Shown piece by piece: positions 15,194-23,081 of a stretch of DNA of 38,869 nt. A model generated the notes under the pieces. That model ran no database searches. It saw only the letters and a list, made by a program, of their open reading frames with translations, and had not been told where the DNA came from. The DNA is taken from contig JAZUKH010000232.1 of the NCBI GenBank assembly GCA_045643185.1, forward strand, positions 1 through 38,869, given 5' to 3'. The position numbers were made by a program, and so were the translations under genes. This DNA comes from RGIG464 sp045643185 (GTDB taxonomy: Bacteria > Myxococcota_A > Bradymonadia > UBA4248). Each line of letters begins with the position of its first letter. Within the stretch, counting starts at the first letter, position 1.

Positions 15194-16840
15194 TTAGCCA
15201 GAAATGCCTTCCGAAGGCACAGGCACAGGAACAGGATCGACAACTTCAATATCGCCGCTTACCATGCTATCATAACACTCTGTAAATGCAGACAACTCAC
15301 TATAATCACTTATAGCCTTACCCTCAGCCACCCACGCAGCTTTCGCAACTAAATCCTCGACATAAGGATTGATACATTCAGCATACATCGCATATTCGTA
15401 AGAAAAAGCTCCGAAAGCTTTTTCTTTACTGTTGTTGTAGTTAGTGAGATCTACGATCTTATCGATCTGCGCCATAACCATGTCATAGTCTTGACCGAGC
15501 ATGGCTTTCAAAGAAGCGCTCGTGCAAGCGATAAATGTTTCATTTTCCCACATCGGTGAAGCGTAGTCTTCCTCAGTATCTTCACACGTTTGTGCTTCCA
15601 TGGCAGTGTCGTAATGCTCAGCCAAAGCGGCTTTCCATTCATCAACACAGACCCCCGTGAAAAGGTCTAAGTATTCCGCTTCACTATCCATACAGGCCTG
15701 CACAGATTCATAGCAATTATCTCGATCGCCCCATTTCTCGCAGAAGTCTGACATGAGAGACATAATCTCATCAGAGGGATCATACCCACCACTCGGATAC
15801 TTTTCGTTCATACATGCGCCGTGTGCTGCGACACTAGGATCATCTTCAAACTTCGACCATTCATTATCTTTTTCTTCAGGATGATCTTTGACATACTTGG
15901 CATTGTTGACCATGGCTGTTTTATATTCCTCAGCGCATTTGGAATAAGACGCATAGTTATATGCCAAACTTTCGATCGAGCTATCCTCGCTATCCCATAT
16001 AGCAACTAACGCTTCAACGCTAGCATAGTCATCGCCCAAAGCATCTTTGAAGGCAGCCACCGCGCATTTCTGCAAAGCTTCATTATCGTAAATCGGCTTG
16101 CATTCCTCAACTTTTTCCGGGTTGATGGAAGACGACTCAGAGCAGGAGGATTTCAGGTCAATGACACATTGATAATGATCTTTAAGTGCATCGAGGTATT
16201 CAGCGCGACAGATCGATTCAAACAGACCACTAATCGCCTCATTCTCATCGCTAGCACACTCCTCAGCATTGATCGCCACACAAAGATTAGATGCGCTGCA
16301 ATAGTCACCGATCATGGCTTTTACAGCGTCTTCGCCGGCATGATCATCGCTGCTGGCTTTCACGCATACGTTATGTTCGCAGGCGAGGTCGCCGTTGCAC
16401 TTGTAGTCGGCGAGGCATTTGCCGTTTTCGTCACCATCAGCGGGAGCGGACGAGCTGTCTTTCACGCATTTGTCCTCTTTGCAGACGAGGTCGCCGTTGC
16501 ACTTGTTGTCGGCGAGGCATTTGCCGTTTTCAGCGCCATCAGCGGGAGCGGACGAGCTGTCTTTCACGCATTTGTTCTCTTTGCAGACAAGGTCACCGTC
16601 ACACTTATTGTCAGCGAGGCATTTGCCGTTTTCAGCGCCATCAGCGGGAGCGGACGAGCTGTCTTTCACGCATTTGTTCTCTTTGCAGACAAGGTCACCG
16701 TCACACTTATTGTCGGCTTTACAAGCGCCGCCTTCAGCACCAACACTCGGCGCATCATCATCATCTTTATCGCTGTCACAAGACATGAGAGACAAAGACA
16801 TCGACGAGATAAGAACTGCGTACAAAACCTTCTTAAACAT
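15194..16840 (-). CDS. Repeat-rich Cys lipoprotein with duplicated helical domain
   Basis: 548 residues. ATG at 16840 is preferred over GTG at 16846, since AGGAG (16850-16854) is 9 bases from the ATG and only 3 from the GTG. The lipobox is LMSC. The first ~160 residues hold four copies of a Cys module (GKCLADNKCDGDLVCKENKC type, 6 Cys each). They are joined by Ser/Ala/Asp linkers (SSSAPADG), giving ~102-bp DNA repeats at about 16380-16740. Two related ~170-residue helical domains follow. FESICRAEYLDALKDHY matches FTGVCVDEWKAALAEHY, and KDALGDDYASVEALV matches KAMLGQDYDMVMAQI. The C-terminus is PVPVPVPSEG. It is probably surface-exposed. No function is recognised, though the Cys modules resemble disulfide-rich binding repeats. 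Confidence 0.87.
   Translation of the reverse strand: MFKKVLYAVLISSMSLSLMSCDSDKDDDDAPSVGAEGGACKADNKCDGDLVCKENKCVKDSSSAPADGAENGKCLADNKCDGDLVCKENKCVKDSSSAPADGAENGKCLADNKCNGDLVCKEDKCVKDSSSAPADGDENGKCLADYKCNGDLACEHNVCVKASSDDHAGEDAVKAMIGDYCSASNLCVAINAEECASDENEAISGLFESICRAEYLDALKDHYQCVIDLKSSCSESSSINPEKVEECKPIYDNEALQKCAVAAFKDALGDDYASVEALVAIWDSEDSSIESLAYNYASYSKCAEEYKTAMVNNAKYVKDHPEEKDNEWSKFEDDPSVAAHGACMNEKYPSGGYDPSDEIMSLMSDFCEKWGDRDNCYESVQACMDSEAEYLDLFTGVCVDEWKAALAEHYDTAMEAQTCEDTEEDYASPMWENETFIACTSASLKAMLGQDYDMVMAQIDKIVDLTNYNNSKEKAFGAFSYEYAMYAECINPYVEDLVAKAAWVAEGKAISDYSELSAFTECYDSMVSGDIEVVDPVPVPVPSEGISG
16380..16745 (-). repeat. Four ~102-bp in-frame repeats in the lipoprotein gene
   Basis: Each unit encodes a six-Cys module plus an SSSAPADG-type linker. 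The inner two are nearly identical at DNA level, while the outer copies have diverged (CKADNKC at the N-terminal end, CEHNVC at the C-terminal end). This is consistent with recent internal duplication. Confidence 0.85.
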
Positions 16841-17180
16841 AATCACTGACTCCTAAAAAACTAAGTTTGGTAAAGATCCTAGCAAGGACCACGGGAGCTA
16901 TTTTAGCAATAAATTTTGGAGATTCAAACAACAGGTCTACTTTTGTATCACATCGTGACAATTATACGTCCCACAAAATAGCGCGTCTCTCCGTCCCACG
17001 ACGCGCCGCAGCCCCAGGCCTTGCGCCATTCCTCTGAGTTCATCTTCTTCTCCGTCCCACAGCGCGCCGCAGGCTCAGGCCTGCTCAAAAACAAAATGTT
17101 CAAGAATAAACGAACAAACCAAAACAAATTGTGAACCTCGTCTGAGCAGCAACCCCTAAAAAATAAAAAAATAAAAAAAC
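16841..17180. repeat. Gene-free stretch with two degenerate intergenic modules
   Basis: 16981-17025 and 17050-17122 both contain CGTCCCAC(A/G).CGCGCCGCAG.C(C/T)CAGGCC. The second continues into TGCTCAAAAACAAAATG, then TTCAAGAATAAACGAACAAAC. The latter is shared almost exactly with 18820-18856 and partly with 18440-18500. 16841-16980 is A/T-rich and should hold the minus-strand promoter of the lipoprotein gene; none is clear. 17150-17180 is an A-rich tract just before the tRNA promoter. Confidence 0.7.
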
Positions 17181-17182
17181 GC

Positions 17183-17211
17183 TTGACGCAAGAACCAAGT
17201 GCGCGTATAAG
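17183..17211 (+). promoter_or_regulatory. Promoter of the tRNA-Val cluster
   Basis: TTGACG (17183-17188), 17-bp spacer, TATAAG (17206-17211), preceded by an A-tract like an UP element. It is followed by a GC-rich start region (GCGCCGCC), a discriminator typical of stringently controlled stable-RNA promoters. Confidence 0.85.
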
Positions 17212-17253
17212 CGCCGCCGTCAAAACGATGCAAGTCGTTTTGGAAGAGATCAT

Positions 17254-17325
17254 AGGCTCTTAGCTCAGTGGGAGAGCATCACCTTGACACGGTGGGGGTC
17301 AGCAGTTCAAATCTGCTAGGGCCTA
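17254..17325 (+). tRNA. tRNA-Val (anticodon GAC), copy 1
   Basis: 72 nt. Acceptor AGGCTCT pairs with AGGGCCT (one G-T pair). The D-arm is GCTC/GAGC, the anticodon stem TCACC/GGTGG has loop TTGACAC (anticodon GAC), and the T-arm is AGCAG-TTCAAAT-CTGCT. Discriminator A; the 3' CCA is not encoded. Confidence 0.95.
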
Positions 17326-17350
17326 TTCCTATATCTCTTTGGTCTTTTAT

Positions 17351-17422
17351 AGGCTCTTAGCTCAGTGGGAGAGCATCACCTTGACACGGTGGGGGTCAGC
17401 AGTTCAAATCTGCTAGGGCCTA
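17351..17422 (+). tRNA. tRNA-Val (anticodon GAC), copy 2
   Basis: Identical over all 72 nt to the copy at 17254, same GAC anticodon, no encoded CCA. It is separated from copy 1 by 25 bp that resembles the sequence after copy 1. Confidence 0.95.
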
Positions 17423-17470
17423 TTCCTAAACAAAGACCACATCCAGGCACACGGGTTGACTTGTGCGTAC

Positions 17471-17542
17471 AGGCTCTTAGCTCAGTGGGAGAGCATCACC
17501 TTGACACGGTGGGGGTCAGCAGTTCAAATCTGCTAGGGCCTA
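17471..17542 (+). tRNA. tRNA-Val (anticodon GAC), copy 3
   Basis: Identical to copies 1 and 2; the 48-bp spacer before it is unrelated. It is followed by a terminator-like hairpin and then rpmI. Confidence 0.95.
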
Positions 17543-17565
17543 TTGAATTTAACGTGATAAGAATT

Positions 17566-17593
17566 AACCCCTTTCGAAAGATAGGGGTTTTTT
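17566..17593 (+). terminator. Terminator between tRNA cluster and rpmI
   Basis: AACCCC (17566-17571), GGGGTT (17584-17589), T-run to 17593, with TTTC/GAAA pairing possible inside the loop. It ends the tRNA transcript, or acts as a partial attenuator before the ribosomal protein genes. Confidence 0.75.
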
Positions 17594-17637
17594 CGTATCT
17601 CGAGCAACCACGGCATTTCACATAGGGAGATAATACA

Positions 17638-17835
17638 ATGCCTAAAATGAAAACAAAACGCTCCACTGCGAAGCGTTTCAAAGTCACGGGGACGGGTAAA
17701 CTTTCGCGTCATCACGCTTTCCATTCCCACATCCTCACGACCAAAACCACGAAACAAAAACGCCGTCTGCGCAAAGCCGCTCTCGCGGATGCGACGGTCG
17801 TGAAAGCTATCAAACGTTGCATGCCTTACGCCTAA
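17638..17835 (+). CDS. rpmI: 50S ribosomal protein L35
   Basis: 65 residues, full length, binding site GGGAGA. Typical features are the start MPKMKTKRSTAKRFKVTGTGKL, a central RHHAFHSHILTTKTTKQKRRLR and the basic C-terminal half. It is a small basic rRNA-binding protein of the large subunit. In most bacteria it follows infC; here infC is missing upstream and three tRNA genes occupy that place. rplT follows after an unusually long 180-bp gap. Confidence 0.97.
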   Translation: MPKMKTKRSTAKRFKVTGTGKLSRHHAFHSHILTTKTTKQKRRLRKAALADATVVKAIKRCMPYA

Positions 17836-18015
17836 TCTTTAGACGTAGTCCTTTTCAACTTCGATAGATTTTTCACAATTACGCTGTGTCTCCGGGGCCT
17901 AAGCGAAATTTTGCGAATTTCCTCCGAACCACAGATCACATTAACGTTCAATGCCGGGTTTGAAAGCGATCAAAGGATCCTCCGAGCAATGACTAGCACG
18001 AATTGAGGCTTTAAA
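17836..18015 (+). promoter_or_regulatory. Long rpmI-rplT spacer, possible L20 regulatory leader
   Basis: 180 bp, whereas rpmI and rplT are normally only tens of bases apart. It contains segments that can fold (CTCCGGGGCC...CCTCCGAACC; GGGTTTGAAAGCGATCAAAGGATCC). L20 is known to repress its own operon by binding leader RNA in several bacteria, so this is a plausible site, or alternatively a separate promoter. I see no exact match to a known leader. Confidence 0.35.
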
Positions 18016-18360
18016 ATGGCAAGAGCAAAAACTGGTACAAAACGTCGTCAGCGTCACAATCGTTGGCTTAAACTCGCTAAAGGTGTTCGCGGCGGCCGTA
18101 AACGTTTCCGTCAGGCGAAACAGACCGCTATCCGCGGCCTCGTTTATGCCTATCGTGATCGTCGTGTAAAAAAACGTTCCTTCCGTCAGCTTTGGATCGC
18201 CCGTATCTCCGCTGCTGTTCGCGCCCTCGGCAAAAACTACAGCACCCTTATGGCGGCCCTCAAGAAAGCTAACGTCGAAATCGACCGCAAAGTCCTTTCT
18301 GATATCGCTATCAACGATCCCAAGGGCTTCGAAGCGATCGTCAAGGCCGCAGGGATCTAA
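18016..18360 (+). CDS. rplT: 50S ribosomal protein L20
   Basis: 114 residues, full length, binding site GAGG. Recognised by LKLAKGVRGGRKRFRQAKQTAIRGLVYAYRDRRVKKRSFRQLWIARISAAVR and the C-terminal helical domain LMAALKKANVEIDRKVLSDIA. It binds 23S rRNA early in large-subunit assembly and can autoregulate. A strong terminator follows, so pheS has its own promoter rather than sharing this transcript. Confidence 0.97.
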   Translation: MARAKTGTKRRQRHNRWLKLAKGVRGGRKRFRQAKQTAIRGLVYAYRDRRVKKRSFRQLWIARISAAVRALGKNYSTLMAALKKANVEIDRKVLSDIAINDPKGFEAIVKAAGI

Positions 18361-18400
18361 GTCTCCCACCCTGCTTAAGGAACTTTAATTCCTAAAAAAA

Positions 18401-18425
18401 GCCAGTCTCACGACTGGCTTTTTTT
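18401..18425 (+). terminator. Rho-independent terminator after rplT
   Basis: GCCAGTC (18401-18407), loop TCAC, GACTGGC (18412-18418), then seven T; an A-run precedes it. Confidence 0.93.
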
Positions 18426-18900
18426 GTGCCCAAAACGTGGTCCGCAGGCCCAGAACTGCTCAAAAACAAATTGGTCGAGAATAAAACAAATTGTGATCCC
18501 CTCGATTGTCTGGTCAAAAATATCAAAATCTCAGCCGTCGCGAAGCCGAAGGCAAGCAGGCTGAGATTGGGCGAGCGGACGCGATTTGTTCGAAGCCAAA
18601 GGGGAGCGACGTAACGTGGTACGTCGTCGCGGCTCCAAAATTGAGTTTACGATGATCTGCCTTCACTGTTCCTGAATTTGGTACGGCCGTGTGGCATGTT
18701 TGAGCGAAGCGAGTTCCACACGGCCGACAAAAATAGCACCGGGGGATGCAAGGGGGACGGTAGAAAAGTGCGGACCGCGCGTCTCTTCCGGCCCCCTGCG
18801 CGCCGCAGGCCCAGGCCTGCTCCAAAACAAAATATTCAAGAATAAACGAACAAACTGAAAAATATGATCCTCGGCTGAGATGTAATTAAAAATTGAAAAA
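18426..18900. repeat. Gene-free stretch packed with dispersed repeat modules
   Basis: 18440-18500 (GGTCCGCAGGCCCAGAACTGCTCAAAAACAAA...GAGAATAAAACAAATTGTGA) is a variant of the module at 17062-17140. ATTGTCTGGTCA, then a 40-bp hairpin at 18528-18567 (ATCTCAGCC / GGCTGAGAT with inner GCC-GAA-GGC), is shared with 33575-33635. 18774-18856 holds GGACCGCGCGTCTCT, CCGGCCCCCTG, CGCCGCAGGCCCAGGCCTGCTC and ATTCAAGAATAAACGAACAAAC. CGGCCGTGTGG...CCACACGGCCG (near 18683 and 18715) forms an inverted repeat. No credible gene lies here. Confidence 0.8.
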
Positions 18901-18901
18901 A

Positions 18902-18950
18902 GTGCGCTTTTTTCAACCATTTTAGTGCGCATCGTCTTATAACTGTGCGC
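18902..18950 (+). promoter_or_regulatory. Candidate pheS control region with three GTGCGC boxes
   Basis: GTGCGC at 18902, 18925 and 18945, around a TATAAC (18938-18943) that could be a -10 element; no good -35. The three boxes are spaced about two helical turns apart, which suggests a repressor or activator site for pheS. This is inference from the pattern only. Confidence 0.35.
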
Positions 18951-19054
18951 TATTTTTTCGGCGCTGAACGCACGCACGCGTTCGCCCGATCGCTATTGCT
19001 ATATCGTGGCTTTGCCTCAACTTAATCGACTATTCTGTTATAGGAGTCCTTTCC

Positions 19055-20092
19055 ATGCCTTCTGATCTCGTCTGGTCTAAACTCCAGGAAATGCTCAATG
19101 ACGGCCTCAACGCCATTCACGGTGCCGCTGATGAAAATGCCCTTATTACTCTGCAAAAAAAATATCTGGGCAAAAAAGGCGAAGTGCAGGCTTACATGCA
19201 ACACATGAAAGAACTGACGCCGGATGAACGCCCCAAGCTCGGCGCACTCGTCAACGAAGTGCGCGACAAGCTTGAAGCCCAGTTTGCTGAAGCCGAAAAA
19301 GCCCTGCAAAACGCCAAACTCCTCGCCGACCTCAAACTCCGTCACGAGGACCTTACGCTGCCTGGCCGCATTCCCTGCCGTGGCGCTGAACATCCGCTTC
19401 AAAAGACGCAGCGCGAAATCGAAGACATCTTCCTCTCCATGGGCTTTGAAATCGCCCGTGGACCGCAATCCGAATGGGATTTCTTCAACTTCGAATCCCT
19501 GAACTTCCCGGCTGATCACCCCGCCCGCGATATGCAGGACACGTTGATGCTCGAAAACGGCTCACTCCTCCGCACCCATACGAGCCCGGTTCAGGTCCGC
19601 ACGATGTTGAACTACGAACCGCCCATCCGCATCATCGCTCCGGGCACCGTCTATCGTCGCGACGATGACGTCACGCACAGCCCTGTTTTCCACCAGATCG
19701 AAGGCCTCCACATCGAAAAAGGCCTCAACCTCACGCACCTGCGTGGCATTCTCCAGCTCTTCGCACAGTCGCTCTTTGGCAAAGACACCAAGATCCGTCT
19801 GCGTCCAAGCTTCTTCCCCTTCACGGAACCCAGCGTCGAAGTCGACATTGCCTGTATCTTCTGCGGCCAGAAAGGCTGCCGTCTTTGCAAAGGCACCGGT
19901 TGGATCGAGATCCTCGGCGCCGGTATGATCGACCCCAACGTCCTTCGCTCCGGTCACATCGACCCCGAAGTCTGGTCCGGTTGGGCGTTCGGCGTCGGCA
20001 TTGAACGCGTCGCCATGCTCCTACACGGCATCACCGACATTCGTCTGTTCTTCGAGAGCGACCTTCGCTTCCTCAAACAGTTCAGACGCTAA
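19055..20092 (+). CDS. pheS: Phenylalanyl-tRNA synthetase alpha subunit
   Basis: 345 residues, usual length, binding site TAGGAGTCC. The N-terminal coiled-coil arm that holds tRNA-Phe is followed by the class II catalytic core. Seen are HPLQKTQREIEDIFLSMGFE, WDFFNFESLNFPADHPARDMQDT (near residue 141), RTHTSPVQVR (motif 2 region), the CIFCGQKGCRLCKGTGW Cys cluster often present in bacterial PheS, and motif 3 FGVGIERVAML (around 312-322). It charges tRNA-Phe together with PheT in an alpha2-beta2 complex. The substrate pocket residues look intact. pheT follows after 108 bp. Confidence 0.97.
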   Translation: MPSDLVWSKLQEMLNDGLNAIHGAADENALITLQKKYLGKKGEVQAYMQHMKELTPDERPKLGALVNEVRDKLEAQFAEAEKALQNAKLLADLKLRHEDLTLPGRIPCRGAEHPLQKTQREIEDIFLSMGFEIARGPQSEWDFFNFESLNFPADHPARDMQDTLMLENGSLLRTHTSPVQVRTMLNYEPPIRIIAPGTVYRRDDDVTHSPVFHQIEGLHIEKGLNLTHLRGILQLFAQSLFGKDTKIRLRPSFFPFTEPSVEVDIACIFCGQKGCRLCKGTGWIEILGAGMIDPNVLRSGHIDPEVWSGWAFGVGIERVAMLLHGITDIRLFFESDLRFLKQFRR

Positions 20093-20200
20093 TCCCATGA
20101 CGACACGGCGTTCACGGAGACTTCAACGCCACACTGCGCACTCCACCTTGACTGGACGCCTCCATCAACACGCTTCATCTTCAATAACGAGGTATAAATA

Positions 20201-22708
20201 ATGATTATCAGCTGGAAATGGTTGAAAAACATGGTCGAAACGGGTGACACCACTGCCACCGAAGCTGCTGCCAAGATCACTGCACGCGGCCTGGAAGTCG
20301 AAGGCATGACCAACGACCCGACCTGTTATCAGGACATCAAGATCGCAAAACTCATTAAGATCCAAGAACACCCCAATTCGGATCACCTTCACCTGGTCGA
20401 CGTGGATGCCGGCACGGGTGAGCTCATCCGCGTCGTCTGCGGCGCCCCTGGCATCCAGGAAAACTGGGTCGTTCCCTTCGCACCGATCGGCGCCCAAATG
20501 GCGGATTTCAAGATCAAAAAGTCCAAACTGCGTGGCGAAGAATCCTACGGCATGCTTTGCAGCGAACGCGAACTCGGTCTAGGCAGCGATCACGGCTCCC
20601 TCATGCGCCTGCCCGAAGACGCCAAACTTGGTGCTCCGGTCGCCGACGCCCTCGAAACCAACACGCCTGACTCTGTGCCGGCCTTCCACACGGACATCTT
20701 CGAGATCGGTCTGACGCCCGACCGAGGCGATGCTCTTTCGCACCTCGGCGTCGCTCGCGAACTCGCGGCTGCCCTTGGCACCTCGCTCAAACCCATTCAG
20801 CTCGCCGACCTCGATGCCGTCGCCAAAAAAGACTTCGTTGCCGTCGAATCCAGTGATGACTGCCCGCGCTACATCGGCGTACAGATCAACGATGTCACCG
20901 TCGGACCAAGCCCCGCCTGGCTCCGACGCGCCGTCGAAGCCTGCGGCGCGCGTTCCATCAACAACGTCGTCGATATCACAAACTTCGTCTGCTTCGAACT
21001 CGGTCACCCGATGCACGCGTTTGACGCCGACAAACTCAAAAACGCCACCATCGCCATCCGTCGCGCAAAAACTGGTGAAAAACTCTACGCCATCAACCAC
21101 GAAACCTACGACCTCAACGATACCGATATCGTGATCACCGACGGCCAAAACCCCATCGCCATCGCTGGCGTCATGGGCGGCGCCGACACCGAAGTCGACG
21201 AAAATACCAAGAATATCATCTTCGAGATCGCGACCTTCCACCCCACGCGCGTCCGAAAAACCAGCAAACGTCTTGGCCTGCACAGCGAAGCAAGCCACCG
21301 TTACGAACGTTTTGTCGACGCTAACGGTTGCGAACGCGCTGCACGCCGCGCAGTCTGGCTACTTCAACAGACTTCCAACGCTTCCGTCGTCGCCATCGAT
21401 GACAAATACCTCGCCCCGGTCAAGCCGCTCGACCTGACGCTCAGAACTGCACGCGTCAAAGAGATCCTTGGCGTGCCCTTCACCGGTAAAGAACTCGAAC
21501 GCCTCCTCAAACCCATCGGCTTCGTCGCCGATAACTGGGATTGCGATGCCATCCAACTCAAAGCGCCTACGTGGCGTTCCGACATTACCCGTGAGATCGA
21601 CATCATCGAAGAAGTCTGCCGCGGTTACGGCTTCGATAACTTCCCCGCAAGCCTGCCCGCCGTTTCGATGAAATGCCCCCACAAACTGTACGAAAAATCA
21701 CTTAACCCCACGCAGTATCCCTGCGAACCCAACCTTTATGACCGCGCTGAACGCGCCAGACTGCACCAGCTCCGCGAAGCCCTCATCGACATGGGACTCG
21801 ACGAAGCCATGCACTACACCTTCATGGATCCGGCTGACCCCGAAAAACTCGGCTACAAAGCTGATCAGCGCGAAGCTCAACCCATGAAGATCGCCAACCC
21901 GATGAGCGTCGAACACAGCACCATGCGCACCACGCTCGTGCCCTCGATGATCGCCGCGCTGCAAAAAAATCTCGCCAATCAGCAAAAAGCCTGTACGCTC
22001 TTCGAAGTCGGCGAAGTCTTCTACCCCGTCAAAAAAGACAATGGCGTCGTCTGCCTCGACGAATTCCAGAGACTCAGTATCCTCGTCTGGGGCGAATCCA
22101 ATAAGCCCTGGTACTGCCTGTCGCGCAATTACGATGTCTATGACCTCAAAGGCTACATTGAGTCGGCACTTCATGCACTCGACATCAAAGCCACCATCGA
22201 CCAGAATGTCGAACTCGTCCCCTGGCTCCATGACGGCATCCAGGCCGGCATCCGAGTCGGTGACAAGATCATCGGACACTTTGGCGAGCTTCACCCGCTC
22301 GTTCTCAAGAACTACGATATTCCTGGACCGGTCTTCATCGCGGAACTCGATCTCCAGCCGCTCCTCAGCGTCGATCCCGACCTGCTCCGCATGAAACCGC
22401 TCGCCCGCTTCCACTTCTCGCAGCGCGACCTCTCGATCACCGTCAAGACCGACGTCACCTATCGCGAGATCGCCAGCGTCATTGAAGCCGCTCGTCCTGC
22501 TGTCCTCGAATCCTGGCAGCTCTTCGACATCTATCGCGGAAAACAGATCGCCGACGGTTTCCAGAGCATCTCGCTCACATTCCGCTACCGTGATCCCAAT
22601 GCACACGACGCCGAAAACGGCCACGCGCTCTCGGATGACGAAGTCACCAAGGCGCACGCCAAGATCGTTGACGCACTCAACGAAAAACTCGGCAGCCAGT
22701 TACGCTAA
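20201..22708 (+). CDS. pheT: Phenylalanyl-tRNA synthetase beta subunit
   Basis: 835 residues, slightly longer than the usual ~800, binding site GAGGT. Domains in order: start MIISWKWLKNMVETGDT; EMAP/OB tRNA-binding domain (~40-150, HPNSDHLHLVDVDAG, VVCGAPGI); B3/B4 editing domain (~200-390, RYIGVQINDVTVGPSPAWLR, NNVVDITNFVCFELGHPMHAFDADKL, VMGGADTEVDE). Then B5 (~400-480, ITREIDIIEEVCRGYGFDN), the catalytic-like core (~510-720) and the C-terminal FDX-ACB domain (~740-835, FSQRDLSITVKTDVTYREI, LTFRYRDPNAHD). It makes the alpha2-beta2 enzyme with PheS and edits mischarged Tyr-tRNA-Phe. No frameshift is seen. Confidence 0.97.
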   Translation: MIISWKWLKNMVETGDTTATEAAAKITARGLEVEGMTNDPTCYQDIKIAKLIKIQEHPNSDHLHLVDVDAGTGELIRVVCGAPGIQENWVVPFAPIGAQMADFKIKKSKLRGEESYGMLCSERELGLGSDHGSLMRLPEDAKLGAPVADALETNTPDSVPAFHTDIFEIGLTPDRGDALSHLGVARELAAALGTSLKPIQLADLDAVAKKDFVAVESSDDCPRYIGVQINDVTVGPSPAWLRRAVEACGARSINNVVDITNFVCFELGHPMHAFDADKLKNATIAIRRAKTGEKLYAINHETYDLNDTDIVITDGQNPIAIAGVMGGADTEVDENTKNIIFEIATFHPTRVRKTSKRLGLHSEASHRYERFVDANGCERAARRAVWLLQQTSNASVVAIDDKYLAPVKPLDLTLRTARVKEILGVPFTGKELERLLKPIGFVADNWDCDAIQLKAPTWRSDITREIDIIEEVCRGYGFDNFPASLPAVSMKCPHKLYEKSLNPTQYPCEPNLYDRAERARLHQLREALIDMGLDEAMHYTFMDPADPEKLGYKADQREAQPMKIANPMSVEHSTMRTTLVPSMIAALQKNLANQQKACTLFEVGEVFYPVKKDNGVVCLDEFQRLSILVWGESNKPWYCLSRNYDVYDLKGYIESALHALDIKATIDQNVELVPWLHDGIQAGIRVGDKIIGHFGELHPLVLKNYDIPGPVFIAELDLQPLLSVDPDLLRMKPLARFHFSQRDLSITVKTDVTYREIASVIEAARPAVLESWQLFDIYRGKQIADGFQSISLTFRYRDPNAHDAENGHALSDDEVTKAHAKIVDALNEKLGSQLR

Positions 22709-22766
22709 ACACACCGCAAGTACCACGTGATCCGCTTTAACAAACGCGTCGGTACGCATCATTCAC

Positions 22767-22798
22767 GTATCGCCGCCCCACAAAAAGGGCGGCGATAC
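22767..22798. terminator. Perfect 12-bp hairpin after pheT
   Basis: GTATCGCCGCCC (22767-22778), loop CACAAAAA, GGGCGGCGATAC (22787-22798). No T-tract follows, so intrinsic termination is doubtful. The TAT...ATA ends place it in the window-wide hairpin family. Confidence 0.55.
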
Positions 22799-22835
22799 CG
22801 TCAAAGGCCCTGCCAGGCGAAAGGGTAGCGGCGTA

Positions 22836-22969
22836 TTTGGTATTTCTGTAGAGACGCGTGGTCCACACGTCTCTACAGAAATACCAAGTCCACACGTCTC
22901 TACAGAAATACCAAGTCCACACGTCTCAACAGAAATACCAAATAGACGCGTAGGGGAAGACTTTCCCCT
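22836..22969. repeat. Inverted copy plus three 27-bp tandem repeats and a GTAGGGG hairpin
   Basis: Three 27-bp units (GTCCACACGTCTCTACAG followed by AAATACCAA) lie at 22861-22887, 22888-22914 and 22915-22941; the third has one T-to-A change. They are preceded by a reverse-complement copy at 22836-22860, so a ~20-bp hairpin (22836-22856 with 22867-22887) can form. A second hairpin, AGGGGAA-gact-TTCCCCT (22952-22969), follows and has a relative at 26961-26978. This fills most of the pheT to HD-GYP gap. Confidence 0.9.
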
Positions 22970-22999
22970 CAAAATCAAAAACTTACCTATTCTCCTGCG

Positions 23000-23028
23000 T
23001 TGTGCATTTTACCTACATGTGCTACTCT
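23000..23028 (+). promoter_or_regulatory. Candidate promoter of the FHA/HD-GYP gene
   Basis: TTGTGC (23000-23005), 17 bp, extended -10 TGC-TACTCT (-10 at 23023-23028). A small hairpin, GGGTA-AAA-TACCC (23040-23052), lies in the predicted leader. Confidence 0.5.
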
Positions 23029-23081
23029 GTCACTCATGAGGGTAAAATACCCACTTTCAATGTCTGTTCTGGTTACTATTT

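Noticed and set aside
16169..16849. 226-codon plus-strand ORF opposite the repeat lipoprotein
   Set aside because: It is antisense to a gene with lipobox, binding site and repeat structure; the translation repeats because the DNA does.
17365..17625. 86-codon ORF across the tRNA-Val genes
   Set aside because: The DNA folds as tRNAs; the ORF is incidental.
18361..19054. Riboswitch or T-box leader for pheS
   Set aside because: No T-box sequence, specifier loop or Phe-rich leader peptide could be recognised; the region is filled by dispersed repeats.
22861..22941. CRISPR array
   Set aside because: The 27-bp units are directly adjacent with no spacers, and no cas gene is near.
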